From Mesorhizobium sp. CAU 1732 (GTDB lineage: Bacteria; Pseudomonadota; Alphaproteobacteria; Rhizobiales; Rhizobiaceae), in the NCBI RefSeq assembly GCF_039888675.1, contig NZ_JBDQQR010000001.1, forward strand, positions 2,108,001-2,172,000: a stretch of 64,000 nt of DNA. Direction: 5' to 3'. Every line of letters begins with the position of its first letter. Positions within the stretch are counted from its first letter, which is position 1. This document shows, one piece after another, positions 47,784-57,059 of this stretch. The translations under genes and the position numbers were made by a program. The notes beneath the pieces were generated by a model. That model saw only the letters and a program-made list of their open reading frames with translations. It was not told the DNA's origin and made no database searches.

Positions 47784-48593
47784 ATGAGCACCATTCCATT
47801 TGCCGCGACTACGCCGGTCTCGATCGGTCGCGTGGGGCTGAAGGCACGCGACGGCGCAGGGCTCGCGGATTTCTACAAGTCCGTACTCGGTCTGACCGAG
47901 TTGCGCCGCACGGGCAGCATCGTCGGGCTTGGGGTCGGGGACCGTGAAATCCTCGAGATCGAGGAATCCGCCGCCTTGCGGGAGGACGATCCGCGCAGCG
48001 CCGGGCTCTTCCACACAGCGTTTCTTTTGCCGGAGCGCGTCGATCTGGCGCGCTGGACGCAGCACGCGATCGACAATCGTGTCGCCATCGACGGTGCGTC
48101 GGACCATCTCGTGAGCGAGGCGATTTATCTAACCGACCCGGAAGGCAACGGCATCGAAATCTATGTCGACCGCCCGAAGGATAGGTGGGAATTCGACGGA
48201 TCCTCGGTCCGGATGGCGACCGACCCGCTCAATTTCGAGAATCTGATGGGTGAGATCACCGCTGAAACGCAGCGCTGGTCGCAAGCGCCCGAGAATTCCG
48301 TCATCGGCCACGTTCATCTGCGCGTCGGCGATGCGGCAGCGGCCGAACAGTGGTGGAAGGAGACGCAGGGCTTCGACACGATGGCGCACTATGGCGGCGC
48401 GGCCGTATTCCTGTCCTCAGGCGGCTACCATCACCACATCGGAGCCAATTCCTGGCAGAGCAGGGGCGCCGGTCCACGGTCGGGCGACCGGACAGGACTG
48501 GCATTCGTCGAGCTTCTGTCGCGAAACGCCTCTGCGGAAGCAACGTCTCGGGACCCATGGAGCAACGAAATCCGCGTCGTTCCCGTAGCATGA
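47784..48593 (+). CDS. Two-domain VOC protein, extradiol dioxygenase-like, 269 aa
   Basis: Two VOC halves, about 12-125 and 155-265. The second half carries probable metal ligands: GHVHLRVGDAAAAEQWWKET (His), GGYHHHIGANSWQSRG (His) and FVELLSRN (Glu). The first half begins IGRVGLKARDGAGLADFYKS without the usual His and is likely structural. Resembles catechol 2,3-dioxygenase-like (CatE) proteins; substrate unknown. Ends before a terminator. Confidence 0.85.
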   Translation: MSTIPFAATTPVSIGRVGLKARDGAGLADFYKSVLGLTELRRTGSIVGLGVGDREILEIEESAALREDDPRSAGLFHTAFLLPERVDLARWTQHAIDNRVAIDGASDHLVSEAIYLTDPEGNGIEIYVDRPKDRWEFDGSSVRMATDPLNFENLMGEITAETQRWSQAPENSVIGHVHLRVGDAAAAEQWWKETQGFDTMAHYGGAAVFLSSGGYHHHIGANSWQSRGAGPRSGDRTGLAFVELLSRNASAEATSRDPWSNEIRVVPVA

Positions 48594-48607
48594 TCCCAAA
48601 AAGAAAA

Positions 48608-48637
48608 GACCCGCGGCAGGGAAGCAGCGGGCCTTTT
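48608..48637 (+). terminator. Intrinsic terminator of the VOC gene
   Basis: CCCGC-GGCAGGGAAGCA-GCGGG followed by CCTTTTC; short stem with a moderate T-tract. Confidence 0.6.
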
Positions 48638-48656
48638 CAGACTGGAGGAGTTTCGT

Positions 48657-48833
48657 TCACTCCGCTTCGATCGTCACTTTCGGGACATCGACTTGCAGAT
48701 TGACCGTCTCCGGGTCACCGAAATAACCGTTCGCATACAAGATTGCGCCAATTATGGCAGCGACCAAGACTGCGCCGGCCACGAACCAGCCCGTTCCGCC
48801 GTTTCTGACGACAACCACTTCACGATCGGCCAT
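48657..48833 (-). CDS. Small single-span membrane protein, 58 aa
   Basis: Cytosolic basic start (MADREVVVVRNGGT), one hydrophobic span (GWFVAGAVLVAAIIGAILYA) and a short acidic tail (VNLQVDVPKVTIEAE). Similar small proteins occur in rhizobia (from memory) as stress-linked hypothetical genes. A perfect EcfG-type promoter lies 31 nt upstream, which would place it in the general stress regulon. ATG 48833; the frame continues to 48848. Confidence 0.75.
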   Translation of the reverse strand: MADREVVVVRNGGTGWFVAGAVLVAAIIGAILYANGYFGDPETVNLQVDVPKVTIEAE

Positions 48834-48863
48834 TTGAGCACTCTCCATCTATAGGTGCAGAGT

Positions 48864-48888
48864 AACGTCAATGTCGCCGAGTGGTTCC
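48864..48888 (-). promoter_or_regulatory. Consensus EcfG (general stress) promoter of the small membrane gene
   Basis: Minus strand GGAAC (48884-48888), 16-nt spacer, CGTT (48864-48867): exact match to GGAAC-N16/17-CGTT. The ATG is 31 nt downstream. Confidence 0.7.
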
Positions 48889-48892
48889 GTCA

Positions 48893-50200
<1,308 letters not shown>

Positions 50201-50278
50201 CGGCTGGGTCCTGACTCAACGGGGAAGATGCGCGCTGACTAACAGAGACGCGCGCATTCCTCAACGAGGCATATGATC

Positions 50279-51007
50279 TCAGAGCTTGCCAGGCACGGCG
50301 ATCCAGCGGTGGTCGGGGCCTTCGAAGCCGACCGACCGGACCGCGACTAGCACCACATAGAGGGGGTCGCCCTCGGCGGGGAAAAATGTCTGGACGGCCC
50401 CGATGCTGTAGCCGAGCGGGCAACGGCGGCTGGTGGGGACCGCGGATGTGTCCTCGTGAACGAGTTCCGTTTGAGCTTCAGGCTCTAGCGCGATCCTTTT
50501 CAGTCGAAACCCTTTGGTATCGCCGAAACCCTGGCAGTTTTCCGGCGTTTCGAGGGTCATTTCCTCGAGGCGGAACTCGACCGGCTTGTCTACGGGCGGA
50601 ACCACCGGCCTCGGGTTCACCATGACGCGGTGCGGGTCGGCCGACAGCTCCGTGATCGGATTGTGCGCGGCGGTCACGCCGCGATTGGCGGCGAGCTCAC
50701 GGTCGATCGCGATCGTCTGGCCGCGCTTGTAGGCCTCGTCGCGTGCATCCTGCAGTGTCGCACCTTCATCGTCGATGCGAACGCGAATGGGTGTGCCAGC
50801 CACGAAGCTGTCGCTTGCCGTGTCGATGTAGAAGCGATTCGCATAGGGAAAGCCGGAGCCGTCCTGAATGCCGAATTCCTCGAAGGCGAAGACCGATCCG
50901 TCTTCGAGGAAGCCCAGAATGTTGAGCTCGGCGGCGTCCCCGGCAAAAGCGGGTGCGATCAGAAACGGCGACGCTGCCACAGCGAGCAATTTTGCAATCA
51001 GTCTCAT
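50279..51007 (-). CDS. DUF2259 predicted secreted protein, 242 aa
   Basis: Signal peptide (RLIAKLLAVAASPFLIAPAFA) and a DUF2259 body: LNILGFLEDGSVFAFEEFGI, QDGSGFPYANRFYIDTASD, then CQGFGDTKGFRLKRIALEP with two Cys forming a likely disulfide, and LYVVLVAVRSVGFEGPDHRW. Function unknown. 11 bp behind the P1 peptidase gene (52029-51019) on the same strand, probably one operon with it. Confidence 0.9.
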   Translation of the reverse strand: MRLIAKLLAVAASPFLIAPAFAGDAAELNILGFLEDGSVFAFEEFGIQDGSGFPYANRFYIDTASDSFVAGTPIRVRIDDEGATLQDARDEAYKRGQTIAIDRELAANRGVTAAHNPITELSADPHRVMVNPRPVVPPVDKPVEFRLEEMTLETPENCQGFGDTKGFRLKRIALEPEAQTELVHEDTSAVPTSRRCPLGYSIGAVQTFFPAEGDPLYVVLVAVRSVGFEGPDHRWIAVPGKL

Positions 51008-51018
51008 GCGTCTCCTCC

Positions 51019-52029
51019 TTAAAGCCGCGACGACCAGACCGGCAGGATGTCACCGGAATTGGGCGTCGCGGCGTGAATGCCACGCGCGATGGCGCGCGCC
51101 GTCGTGGCGCCGGCGACGGCGTAGAGCTCCATCGCGGCGCGTTCATCGAGAGTGATGCCGCTCGCTCCGGTCGCGAGCGCGAAGACGAGATCGCCGTCGG
51201 CTGGCGTGTGCGTCGGCCAGATCGCGCGTGCGAAGCCGTCATGCGCGGCGATGGCGAGCCGCTTTGCGGCGGCCTTCGTCAGGATGGCGTCCGTGGCGAT
51301 CACCGCGATCGTCGTGTTCTGGCCTTCGCGCGGCGTTTCCTCGAATTTCCATCGAATGTCGCCCGCTTCGGCCGGCATTGGCGAGGGCAGGCCGAGCCCG
51401 CCGAACTCGTCTCCGATTTCAAAGGGAGCTGCCCAGAAATGCCGCGTGCGTGCGACCGTGACAGACCCAACCGGGTTGGCCGCGACGAGCGCACCCACCG
51501 TCACACCGTTGCCCAGTGCGGTCGAGGCCGAGCCCAAGCCGCCCTTGAGGCCGGACGACAGTGCGCCAAAACCAGCGCCGGCGGTGCCGAGCGCGAAGTC
51601 GAGTGCGGCATTCGCCGCCGCCTGATAGCCGAGTTCGCGGTAGGGCGGGTAAAGCCCCCAATCCTTGTCGCCGCCATTGATGAGGTCGAACAGGATCGCG
51701 GCGGGAACGATTGGCACGCGGTGGCCGCGAACCTCGACGCCGACCCCTGCCTCGCGCAATGCCGCCTGGACGCCGGACGCCGCGTCGAGCCCGAATGCCG
51801 AGCCGCCGGACAGCGCCACCGCATGGATTTCCTGCAATGAGTTGTGCGGCTCCAGTGCGTCGGTCTCGCGCGTTCCGGGCGCGCCGCCGAGCACCTGAAA
51901 GCTTGCGACTGCCGGCCTGTCCGGAATGACGACCGTGACGCCGCTGCGCAGCCGCTCGTCGTGGGCGTTGCCGATGCGCAGGCCTGCGACATCCGTGATG
52001 AGGTTTTTCGGGCCGGTCGAGAAAGGCAT
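51019..52029 (-). CDS. P1 family peptidase (DmpA/BapA-like fold), 336 aa
   Basis: N-terminal nucleophile family that self-cleaves at an internal residue. ITDVAGLRIGNAHDERLRSG, VTVVIPDRPAVASFQVLGGA, AVALSGGSAFGLDAASGVQA, and the putative processing/nucleophile region near GQNTTIAVIATDAILTKAAA. The cleavage residue is inferred. Follows the substrate-binding protein gene after 4 bp. Confidence 0.88.
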   Translation of the reverse strand: MPFSTGPKNLITDVAGLRIGNAHDERLRSGVTVVIPDRPAVASFQVLGGAPGTRETDALEPHNSLQEIHAVALSGGSAFGLDAASGVQAALREAGVGVEVRGHRVPIVPAAILFDLINGGDKDWGLYPPYRELGYQAAANAALDFALGTAGAGFGALSSGLKGGLGSASTALGNGVTVGALVAANPVGSVTVARTRHFWAAPFEIGDEFGGLGLPSPMPAEAGDIRWKFEETPREGQNTTIAVIATDAILTKAAAKRLAIAAHDGFARAIWPTHTPADGDLVFALATGASGITLDERAAMELYAVAGATTARAIARGIHAATPNSGDILPVWSSRL

Positions 52030-52033
52030 GCGG

Positions 52034-53098
52034 TTACTCTGTCGGAAGAAAGCGTTCGCCGTCAAAGCGGAGAAGCTGGAAGGGATTCGTGGTGAGATCG
52101 CCTTTCTCGTCGAAGGTGATCTCGCCAAGCAGCGTCTGGAAGGAACCGTCGCGTAGCGCCGCCGCAACCGAATCGGAGCCGGCCGCGGCTTGCTCGATCG
52201 CCTGCAACGCGACCTCGACCGAGGCGTAAGACGGCACGACGTAGCCCTCGGGGATGGTCCCTTCGGCGTCGAACATCGCCACCGCGCCTTCATCCAGCAT
52301 TTCGGCCCATTCGGGCGTCGCGATCATCAGCGTGCCTTCGGCGAGGGGAACGTCGCCTGCCGAGCGCAGCGCTTCGCCGCCGGCGATCGTGAGCGGATAG
52401 TCGAGGCCTGCGGCGTCGCGCGCCATGATGCCGACATCGTCGCGGTCGCCGCCCACGAAAACATGCGTGGCGCCGGAGCGACGAAGCCTGCCGACAAGGC
52501 CGATCTGGTTCTCCGACTGCGGACGGTATGTGTCGATGAAGACGGGCTTCAGCCCTGCCGTCTCCACCGCGAGACGAAGCGATTCGGAGAGTTCCCGGCC
52601 ATAGATCGTACCGTCATCGACGATGGCGAAGAGATCGTCCCGCCAGAGACGCGTCAGGATGGAGGCGGCTGCCGCGCGCTCGGCATCGGCACGCGGCGCG
52701 ATACGCCAGACGAGCCAACCTGTCCGCACATGCCGGTCCGTCAGTCCATCGGATCGCACGCCGGACGTAATCACCGGGATGCCTGCTTCGGTGAGGATCG
52801 GAAGTGCGGCCTCGATCGCCTCGGTGCACAGGAAGCCGACGACAACCTGCACGTCCTGTCGTACGAATTCGCGCGCGGCGAGCGCCCCACCGTCCGCCGT
52901 GCAGCGATCGTCGACGATGACGAGCTCCGCATTGGCCTCTCGCGCGGCCATCTCCGCGCCTGCCCGCAACTGGCCGCCCAGGATCGCCATGGTGTCGCTC
53001 AGAGGTGCGGCGAGGCCGACTCGCACATCCGCCGCTCGCGCCGCGCCGGATGTGGCGAGCGCGATGGCTGCGAGTGCGACTACCCATGGAAACGGCAT
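52034..53098 (-). CDS. Periplasmic branched-chain amino acid-type substrate-binding protein, 354 aa
   Basis: Signal peptide (VALAAIALATSGAARA) and a type I periplasmic-binding fold: VGLAAPLSDTMAILGGQLRA, GAEMAAREANAELVIVDDRC, VQVVVGFLCTEAIEAALPIL, GIPVITSGVRSDGLTDRHVR, later NQIGLVGRLRRSGATHVFVG. Resembles LivJ/LivK. No ABC permease or ATPase genes are adjacent, so it is an orphan receptor or serves a distant transporter. ATG 53098 chosen over 53137. Co-transcribed with the P1 peptidase. Confidence 0.85.
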   Translation of the reverse strand: MPFPWVVALAAIALATSGAARAADVRVGLAAPLSDTMAILGGQLRAGAEMAAREANAELVIVDDRCTADGGALAAREFVRQDVQVVVGFLCTEAIEAALPILTEAGIPVITSGVRSDGLTDRHVRTGWLVWRIAPRADAERAAAASILTRLWRDDLFAIVDDGTIYGRELSESLRLAVETAGLKPVFIDTYRPQSENQIGLVGRLRRSGATHVFVGGDRDDVGIMARDAAGLDYPLTIAGGEALRSAGDVPLAEGTLMIATPEWAEMLDEGAVAMFDAEGTIPEGYVVPSYASVEVALQAIEQAAAGSDSVAAALRDGSFQTLLGEITFDEKGDLTTNPFQLLRFDGERFLPTE

Positions 53099-53242
53099 CG
53101 AACGTGCCAACTCCGCGATCTGGAAAAAGTGCGTCAACTGGTAAAGGCTGGCGGGATAGGGTGCAACAGGATACGAGCGGATGAGCCGCCGGGTTGCAGC
53201 GGCCGTTGCTTGCTCGGCGCGGCTCTGTCCCTATATGCGGGC

Positions 53243-53761
53243 ATGAGTCAGGATACGGGAAGCGTCGTGCTGAAGAAGAATGCTGTGGAACCACGCCTTT
53301 ATCGCGAGGCGATGAGCCGATTTGCCGGACATGTACACGTCGTCACGACGGACGGAGCAGCGGGTAAACGTGGCGTCACGATCATCGCGGCATGCTCCGT
53401 ATCCGACGAGCCACCGACGATCCTCTGCTGCCTCAACCGGCTGAAGCCGGAAAACGATTGTTTCGCCGAAAACGGCGTCTTCGCGCTCAACACGCTTGCG
53501 GGCGGACAGCAGGCGCTTGCCGATGCATTCTCGGGCCTGAGCGGATTGACCCAGGACGAACGCTTCGCACTCGGCACCTGGGAAACGGTCGCAACCGGCG
53601 CGCCCGTCCTGGATGGCGCGCTGGCGACATTCGACTGCGAACTGGTGGATTCGAAGGATATCGCGACCCACCGGGTACTAATTGGCAAGGTGACAGGCAT
53701 CCGCGTCAGCGATAGCCTGACGCCTCTCATCTACCACCACCGCGCCTATCACGTGCTTTAG
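53243..53761 (+). CDS. Flavin reductase-like (FMN-binding split barrel), 172 aa
   Basis: HpaC-like flavin:NAD(P)H reductase fold: LYREAMSRFAGHVHVVTTDG, VTIIAACSVSDEPPTILCCL, NRLKPENDCFAENGVFALNT, late HRVLIGKVTGIRVSDSLTPL and HHRAYHVL. Reduces flavin for a partner monooxygenase; no such partner gene is adjacent. ATG 53243. Confidence 0.9.
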   Translation: MSQDTGSVVLKKNAVEPRLYREAMSRFAGHVHVVTTDGAAGKRGVTIIAACSVSDEPPTILCCLNRLKPENDCFAENGVFALNTLAGGQQALADAFSGLSGLTQDERFALGTWETVATGAPVLDGALATFDCELVDSKDIATHRVLIGKVTGIRVSDSLTPLIYHHRAYHVL

Positions 53762-53782
53762 GGCCGCGCTTTCGGAGACATC

Positions 53783-54712
53783 ATGGCTGATACGAACCCG
53801 CGTCCCGTGCCCGGATCGATCGACGAGACGGTCGATATGCTGGCGGGTGCGGATTACGTCTCCGATCGCGCTCTGGCGACCGTTCTGTTTCTCAGCCTGC
53901 GCATGAAGCGGCCGCTTTTCCTCGAAGGCGAGGCGGGCGTCGGCAAGACCGAGATCGCGAAGGTTCTGGCGTCGGCGCTCGGCCGCAGGCTGATCCGCCT
54001 GCAATGCTATGAGGGCCTCGACGTGTCGTCTGCGGTCTACGAGTGGAACTATGCCGCGCAGATGATCGAAATCCGCATGGAAGAGGCGATTGGCGAGACC
54101 AGCCGCGCGGCCATGGAGCGCAATGTCTTCGCGGAAAAGTATCTCATTCGCCGGCCGGTGCTCGATGCGCTGACGGGCGAGGCGGGCGCAGCGCCGGTTT
54201 TCCTGATCGATGAGCTCGATCGCACGGACGAGGCGTTCGAGGCCTTCCTGCTCGAAATCCTGTCCGACTATCAGGTGACGGTCCCCGAGCTTGGTACGAT
54301 CAAGGCCGCCGAGCCGCCGATCGTCATCATCACGACCAACCGCACGCGCGAGATCCATGACGCGCTGAAACGGCGCTGCCTCTATCACTGGGTCGATTAT
54401 CCGACCGCGGAGCGCGAGCTCGAGATCGTGCATCGCAAGGTTCCGAAGGCCAATGCGCGGCTCTCGGCGGAGGTGGTCGCGTTCGTTCAGCGGTTGCGCG
54501 AGATCGACCTGTTCAAGTTGCCGGGCGTGGCCGAAACCATCGATTGGGCGGGCGCGCTCACCGAACTCGACAAGGTCGCGCTCGATCCCGAGACCGTGTC
54601 GGACACGATCGGCGTTCTCCTGAAATATCAGGACGACATCGCGCGGATCGGTCAGGGCGAGGGCCGGCGCATCCTCGACGAGGTCAAGGCCGAACTCGCA
54701 GCCGCGCAATAG
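53783..54712 (+). CDS. MoxR/CoxD-family AAA+ ATPase, 309 aa
   Basis: AAA+ ATPase: Walker A LEGEAGVGKTEIAK (near 48-61), Walker B PVFLIDELDRTDEAFEAFLL, sensor IVIITTNRTREIHDALKRRC. MoxR proteins with a VWA partner act as chaperones in assembly or activation of metalloenzymes. Next gene is the VWA CoxE-like protein; the set continues with XdhC and Mo cofactor genes. Confidence 0.93.
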   Translation: MADTNPRPVPGSIDETVDMLAGADYVSDRALATVLFLSLRMKRPLFLEGEAGVGKTEIAKVLASALGRRLIRLQCYEGLDVSSAVYEWNYAAQMIEIRMEEAIGETSRAAMERNVFAEKYLIRRPVLDALTGEAGAAPVFLIDELDRTDEAFEAFLLEILSDYQVTVPELGTIKAAEPPIVIITTNRTREIHDALKRRCLYHWVDYPTAERELEIVHRKVPKANARLSAEVVAFVQRLREIDLFKLPGVAETIDWAGALTELDKVALDPETVSDTIGVLLKYQDDIARIGQGEGRRILDEVKAELAAAQ

Positions 54713-54721
54713 GCGGGCGCC

Positions 54722-55972
54722 GTGGGCAAGGAACCCGCCATCCCGAGAGAGGCCGATCCCGATGGCAGGATCGCCGACAACATCGTCTATTTCGCGCGCG
54801 CGCTGCGCAAATCCGGCATGCGGGTGGGACCCGCTGCGGTGAAGGATGCGATCGAGGCGGTGCTGGTCGCCGGTATCGGCGGGCGCGACGATTTCTACTG
54901 GACGCTTCATTCGGTGCTGGTCAACCGCCGCGAGGATCATGCGACGTTCGACGAGGCGTTCCGGCTGTTCTGGAAATCGCGCGAGCTGATCGAGAAGATG
55001 ATCGCGATGTTTTCCCCGGTCGCGCCCGACCAGCGCGAGAAGCAGAAGGTGCGCGCGGCGGAATCGCGCGTTGCCGATGCGCTCTTCGAAGGTCATCGCA
55101 AGGACCAGCCGGTGCAGGAGATACCGGAGATCGAGGTCGATGCCCGGCTGACCTTTTCCGGCAACGAGGTGCTGCGCCAGAAGGATTTCGCTCAGATGAG
55201 CGCTTTGGAGCTGGCCGATGCGAAGGAGGCCATCAAGGGGCTCAGGCTGCCGTTCGACCGCGTCGCGACGCGGCGCTATCGATCCGACCCGCATGGCAAC
55301 AAGACCGATCCGCGCGCGATGATGCGCATGGCGCTGCGCACCGGCGGCGATCTGATCCTGCCGCGTTTCCGGTCACGCAGGACGGTTCATCCGCCGCTGG
55401 TCGTGCTGGCCGACATTTCAGGCTCGATGAGCCAGTACACGCGGATTTTCCTGCATTTTCTCCATGCGCTCACCGCCCAGCGCAGCCGCGTCCACACCTT
55501 CGTCTTCGGAACGCAGCTGACGAATTTGACGCGCCAGATGCGCAGCAAGGACCCCGACGACGCGCTCGCCGAATGTGCCGGCGCGGTGAAGGACTGGTCG
55601 GGCGGCACCCGCATCGGCGAGACGCTGCACGAGTTCAACCGGCTGTGGTCGCGCCGTGTGCTGTCGCAGGGCGCCGTCGTGCTGCTGATCACGGACGGGC
55701 TGGAGCGTGACGATGTCGACGGGCTCGCGGAAGAGATGGAGCGGCTGCGAAAATCCTGCCGGCGCCTGATCTGGCTCAATCCGCTGTTGCGTTTCGACGG
55801 TTTCGAGGCGCGGGCGAGGGGCGTGCGCGCCATGCTGCCGCATGTCGACGAGTTCCGCGCGGTCCACACGCTGAACGCGCTCAAGGACCTCGTCGATTCG
55901 CTTTCGGCGACCAGGACCAGTGATGCAGACCCGAAGGCATGGCTGGGTCTTGGCAAGAACAGGGTCGCATGA
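54722..55972 (+). CDS. VWA-domain protein, CoxE-like, 416 aa
   Basis: GTG start 9 bp after the MoxR stop. C-terminal VWA domain (about 210-400) with MIDAS residues: VVLADISGSMSQYTR (DxSxS), GGTRIGETLHEFN (Thr) and LITDGLERDD (Asp). N-terminal helical region precedes it. CoxE homologues act with the MoxR ATPase in CO dehydrogenase/xanthine dehydrogenase maturation. Confidence 0.9.
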   Translation: MGKEPAIPREADPDGRIADNIVYFARALRKSGMRVGPAAVKDAIEAVLVAGIGGRDDFYWTLHSVLVNRREDHATFDEAFRLFWKSRELIEKMIAMFSPVAPDQREKQKVRAAESRVADALFEGHRKDQPVQEIPEIEVDARLTFSGNEVLRQKDFAQMSALELADAKEAIKGLRLPFDRVATRRYRSDPHGNKTDPRAMMRMALRTGGDLILPRFRSRRTVHPPLVVLADISGSMSQYTRIFLHFLHALTAQRSRVHTFVFGTQLTNLTRQMRSKDPDDALAECAGAVKDWSGGTRIGETLHEFNRLWSRRVLSQGAVVLLITDGLERDDVDGLAEEMERLRKSCRRLIWLNPLLRFDGFEARARGVRAMLPHVDEFRAVHTLNALKDLVDSLSATRTSDADPKAWLGLGKNRVA

Positions 55973-56007
55973 CCATATTCTGGTTATAGCCAGGTGGAGT
56001 GATCGAC

Positions 56008-56346
56008 ATGAACCAAGCAACGATCCCCGATGAAAGCCGCGATCCGCTGATGATCGCCGAGGAATGGAAGTCGGCCGGCCGCACCGTCGCGGTCGCGACC
56101 GTGGTCGAAACCTGGGGCTCCGCGCCACGCCCGGTCGGCAGCCATCTGGTCATCGACGCCGAGGGCAATTTCCACGGCTCCGTTTCCGGCGGGTGTGTGG
56201 AAGGCGCGGTCGTCGCCGACGCGATCGACATCATCGAGACGGGCACGCCGCGCATGCTGGAATTCGGCGTCGCGGACGAGACGGCCTGGCAGGTCGGCCT
56301 GTCCTGCGGTGGCCGCATCAAGGTCTATGTGGAGCGGCTGGGCTAG
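56008..56346 (+). CDS. XdhC family protein, N-terminal-type domain only, 112 aa
   Basis: XdhC/CoxI N-terminal domain: AVATVVETWGSAPRPVGSHL, VIDAEGNFHGSVSGGCVEGA, VADETAWQVGLSCGGRIKVY. This half binds molybdenum cofactor or handles its sulfuration in XdhC. Normally fused to a Rossmann domain; here the other half is a separate gene 2 bp downstream. ATG 56008; the frame is open to 55999. Confidence 0.87.
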   Translation: MNQATIPDESRDPLMIAEEWKSAGRTVAVATVVETWGSAPRPVGSHLVIDAEGNFHGSVSGGCVEGAVVADAIDIIETGTPRMLEFGVADETAWQVGLSCGGRIKVYVERLG

Positions 56347-56348
56347 CC

Positions 56349-57059
56349 ATGGATCTCGCCATTCTGAAAGCCCTGAACGATGAGCGGCGCGCCCGCCGGG
56401 CGGCTGTCCTTGTCACAGACCTCGGCGACGGCACCGATCGGCTCGTCAGGGAAGGAGATGCGGCGGAGGGGGAACTCGCGGACGCCCTGTCGCGCGCGTT
56501 TCGCACAGGCAAGTCCGGCACGGTGGAAGCAGACGGCCGCAGCCTGTTCCTCAACGTGCATCTGCCGCCGGCGCGCATCGTGATCATCGGCGCAGTGCAT
56601 ATCAGTCAGGCGCTCGCGCCGATGGCGCGGATCGCCGGCTTCGACGTGGAGATCATCGATCCGAGAACGGCGTTTGCCACGCCGGAGCGCTTCCCGGACG
56701 TGTCGCTCAAGGCGGAGTGGCCGCAGGATGTGCTTGGCGCTGTGCCGCTCGATGCCTTCACGGCGCTTGCGGCCGTGACCCACGATCCGAAGATCGACGA
56801 TTTCCCCATCAAGGCGGCGATCGATGCGGGCTGCTTCTACATCGGCGCGCTGGGCAGCCGGAAGACGCATGCGAAGCGCGTCGAGCGTCTGACCGAAATG
56901 GGTGCGACGCCGGACGAAATCGCGCGTATCCATGCGCCGATCGGCCTCGATATCGGCGCATCCAGCCCGGCCGAGATAGCTGTCGCCGCATTGGGGCAGA
57001 TCATCCAGGCGCTGCGGACGCGTGGGCTGGCCCGTGGCCAGAACGTGGCAGCCGCATGA
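56349..57059 (+). CDS. XdhC Rossmann-domain protein, 236 aa
   Basis: Begins MDLAILKALNDERRARRAAV. Short variable N-terminal part, then the XdhC-C Rossmann fold: PARIVIIGAVHISQALAPMA, FDVEIIDPRTAFATPERFPD, DVSLKAEWPQDVLG, and CFYIGALGSRKTHAKRVERL. Partner of the small N-terminal gene. Overlaps the next gene by 4 bp (ATGA). Confidence 0.88.
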   Translation: MDLAILKALNDERRARRAAVLVTDLGDGTDRLVREGDAAEGELADALSRAFRTGKSGTVEADGRSLFLNVHLPPARIVIIGAVHISQALAPMARIAGFDVEIIDPRTAFATPERFPDVSLKAEWPQDVLGAVPLDAFTALAAVTHDPKIDDFPIKAAIDAGCFYIGALGSRKTHAKRVERLTEMGATPDEIARIHAPIGLDIGASSPAEIAVAALGQIIQALRTRGLARGQNVAAA

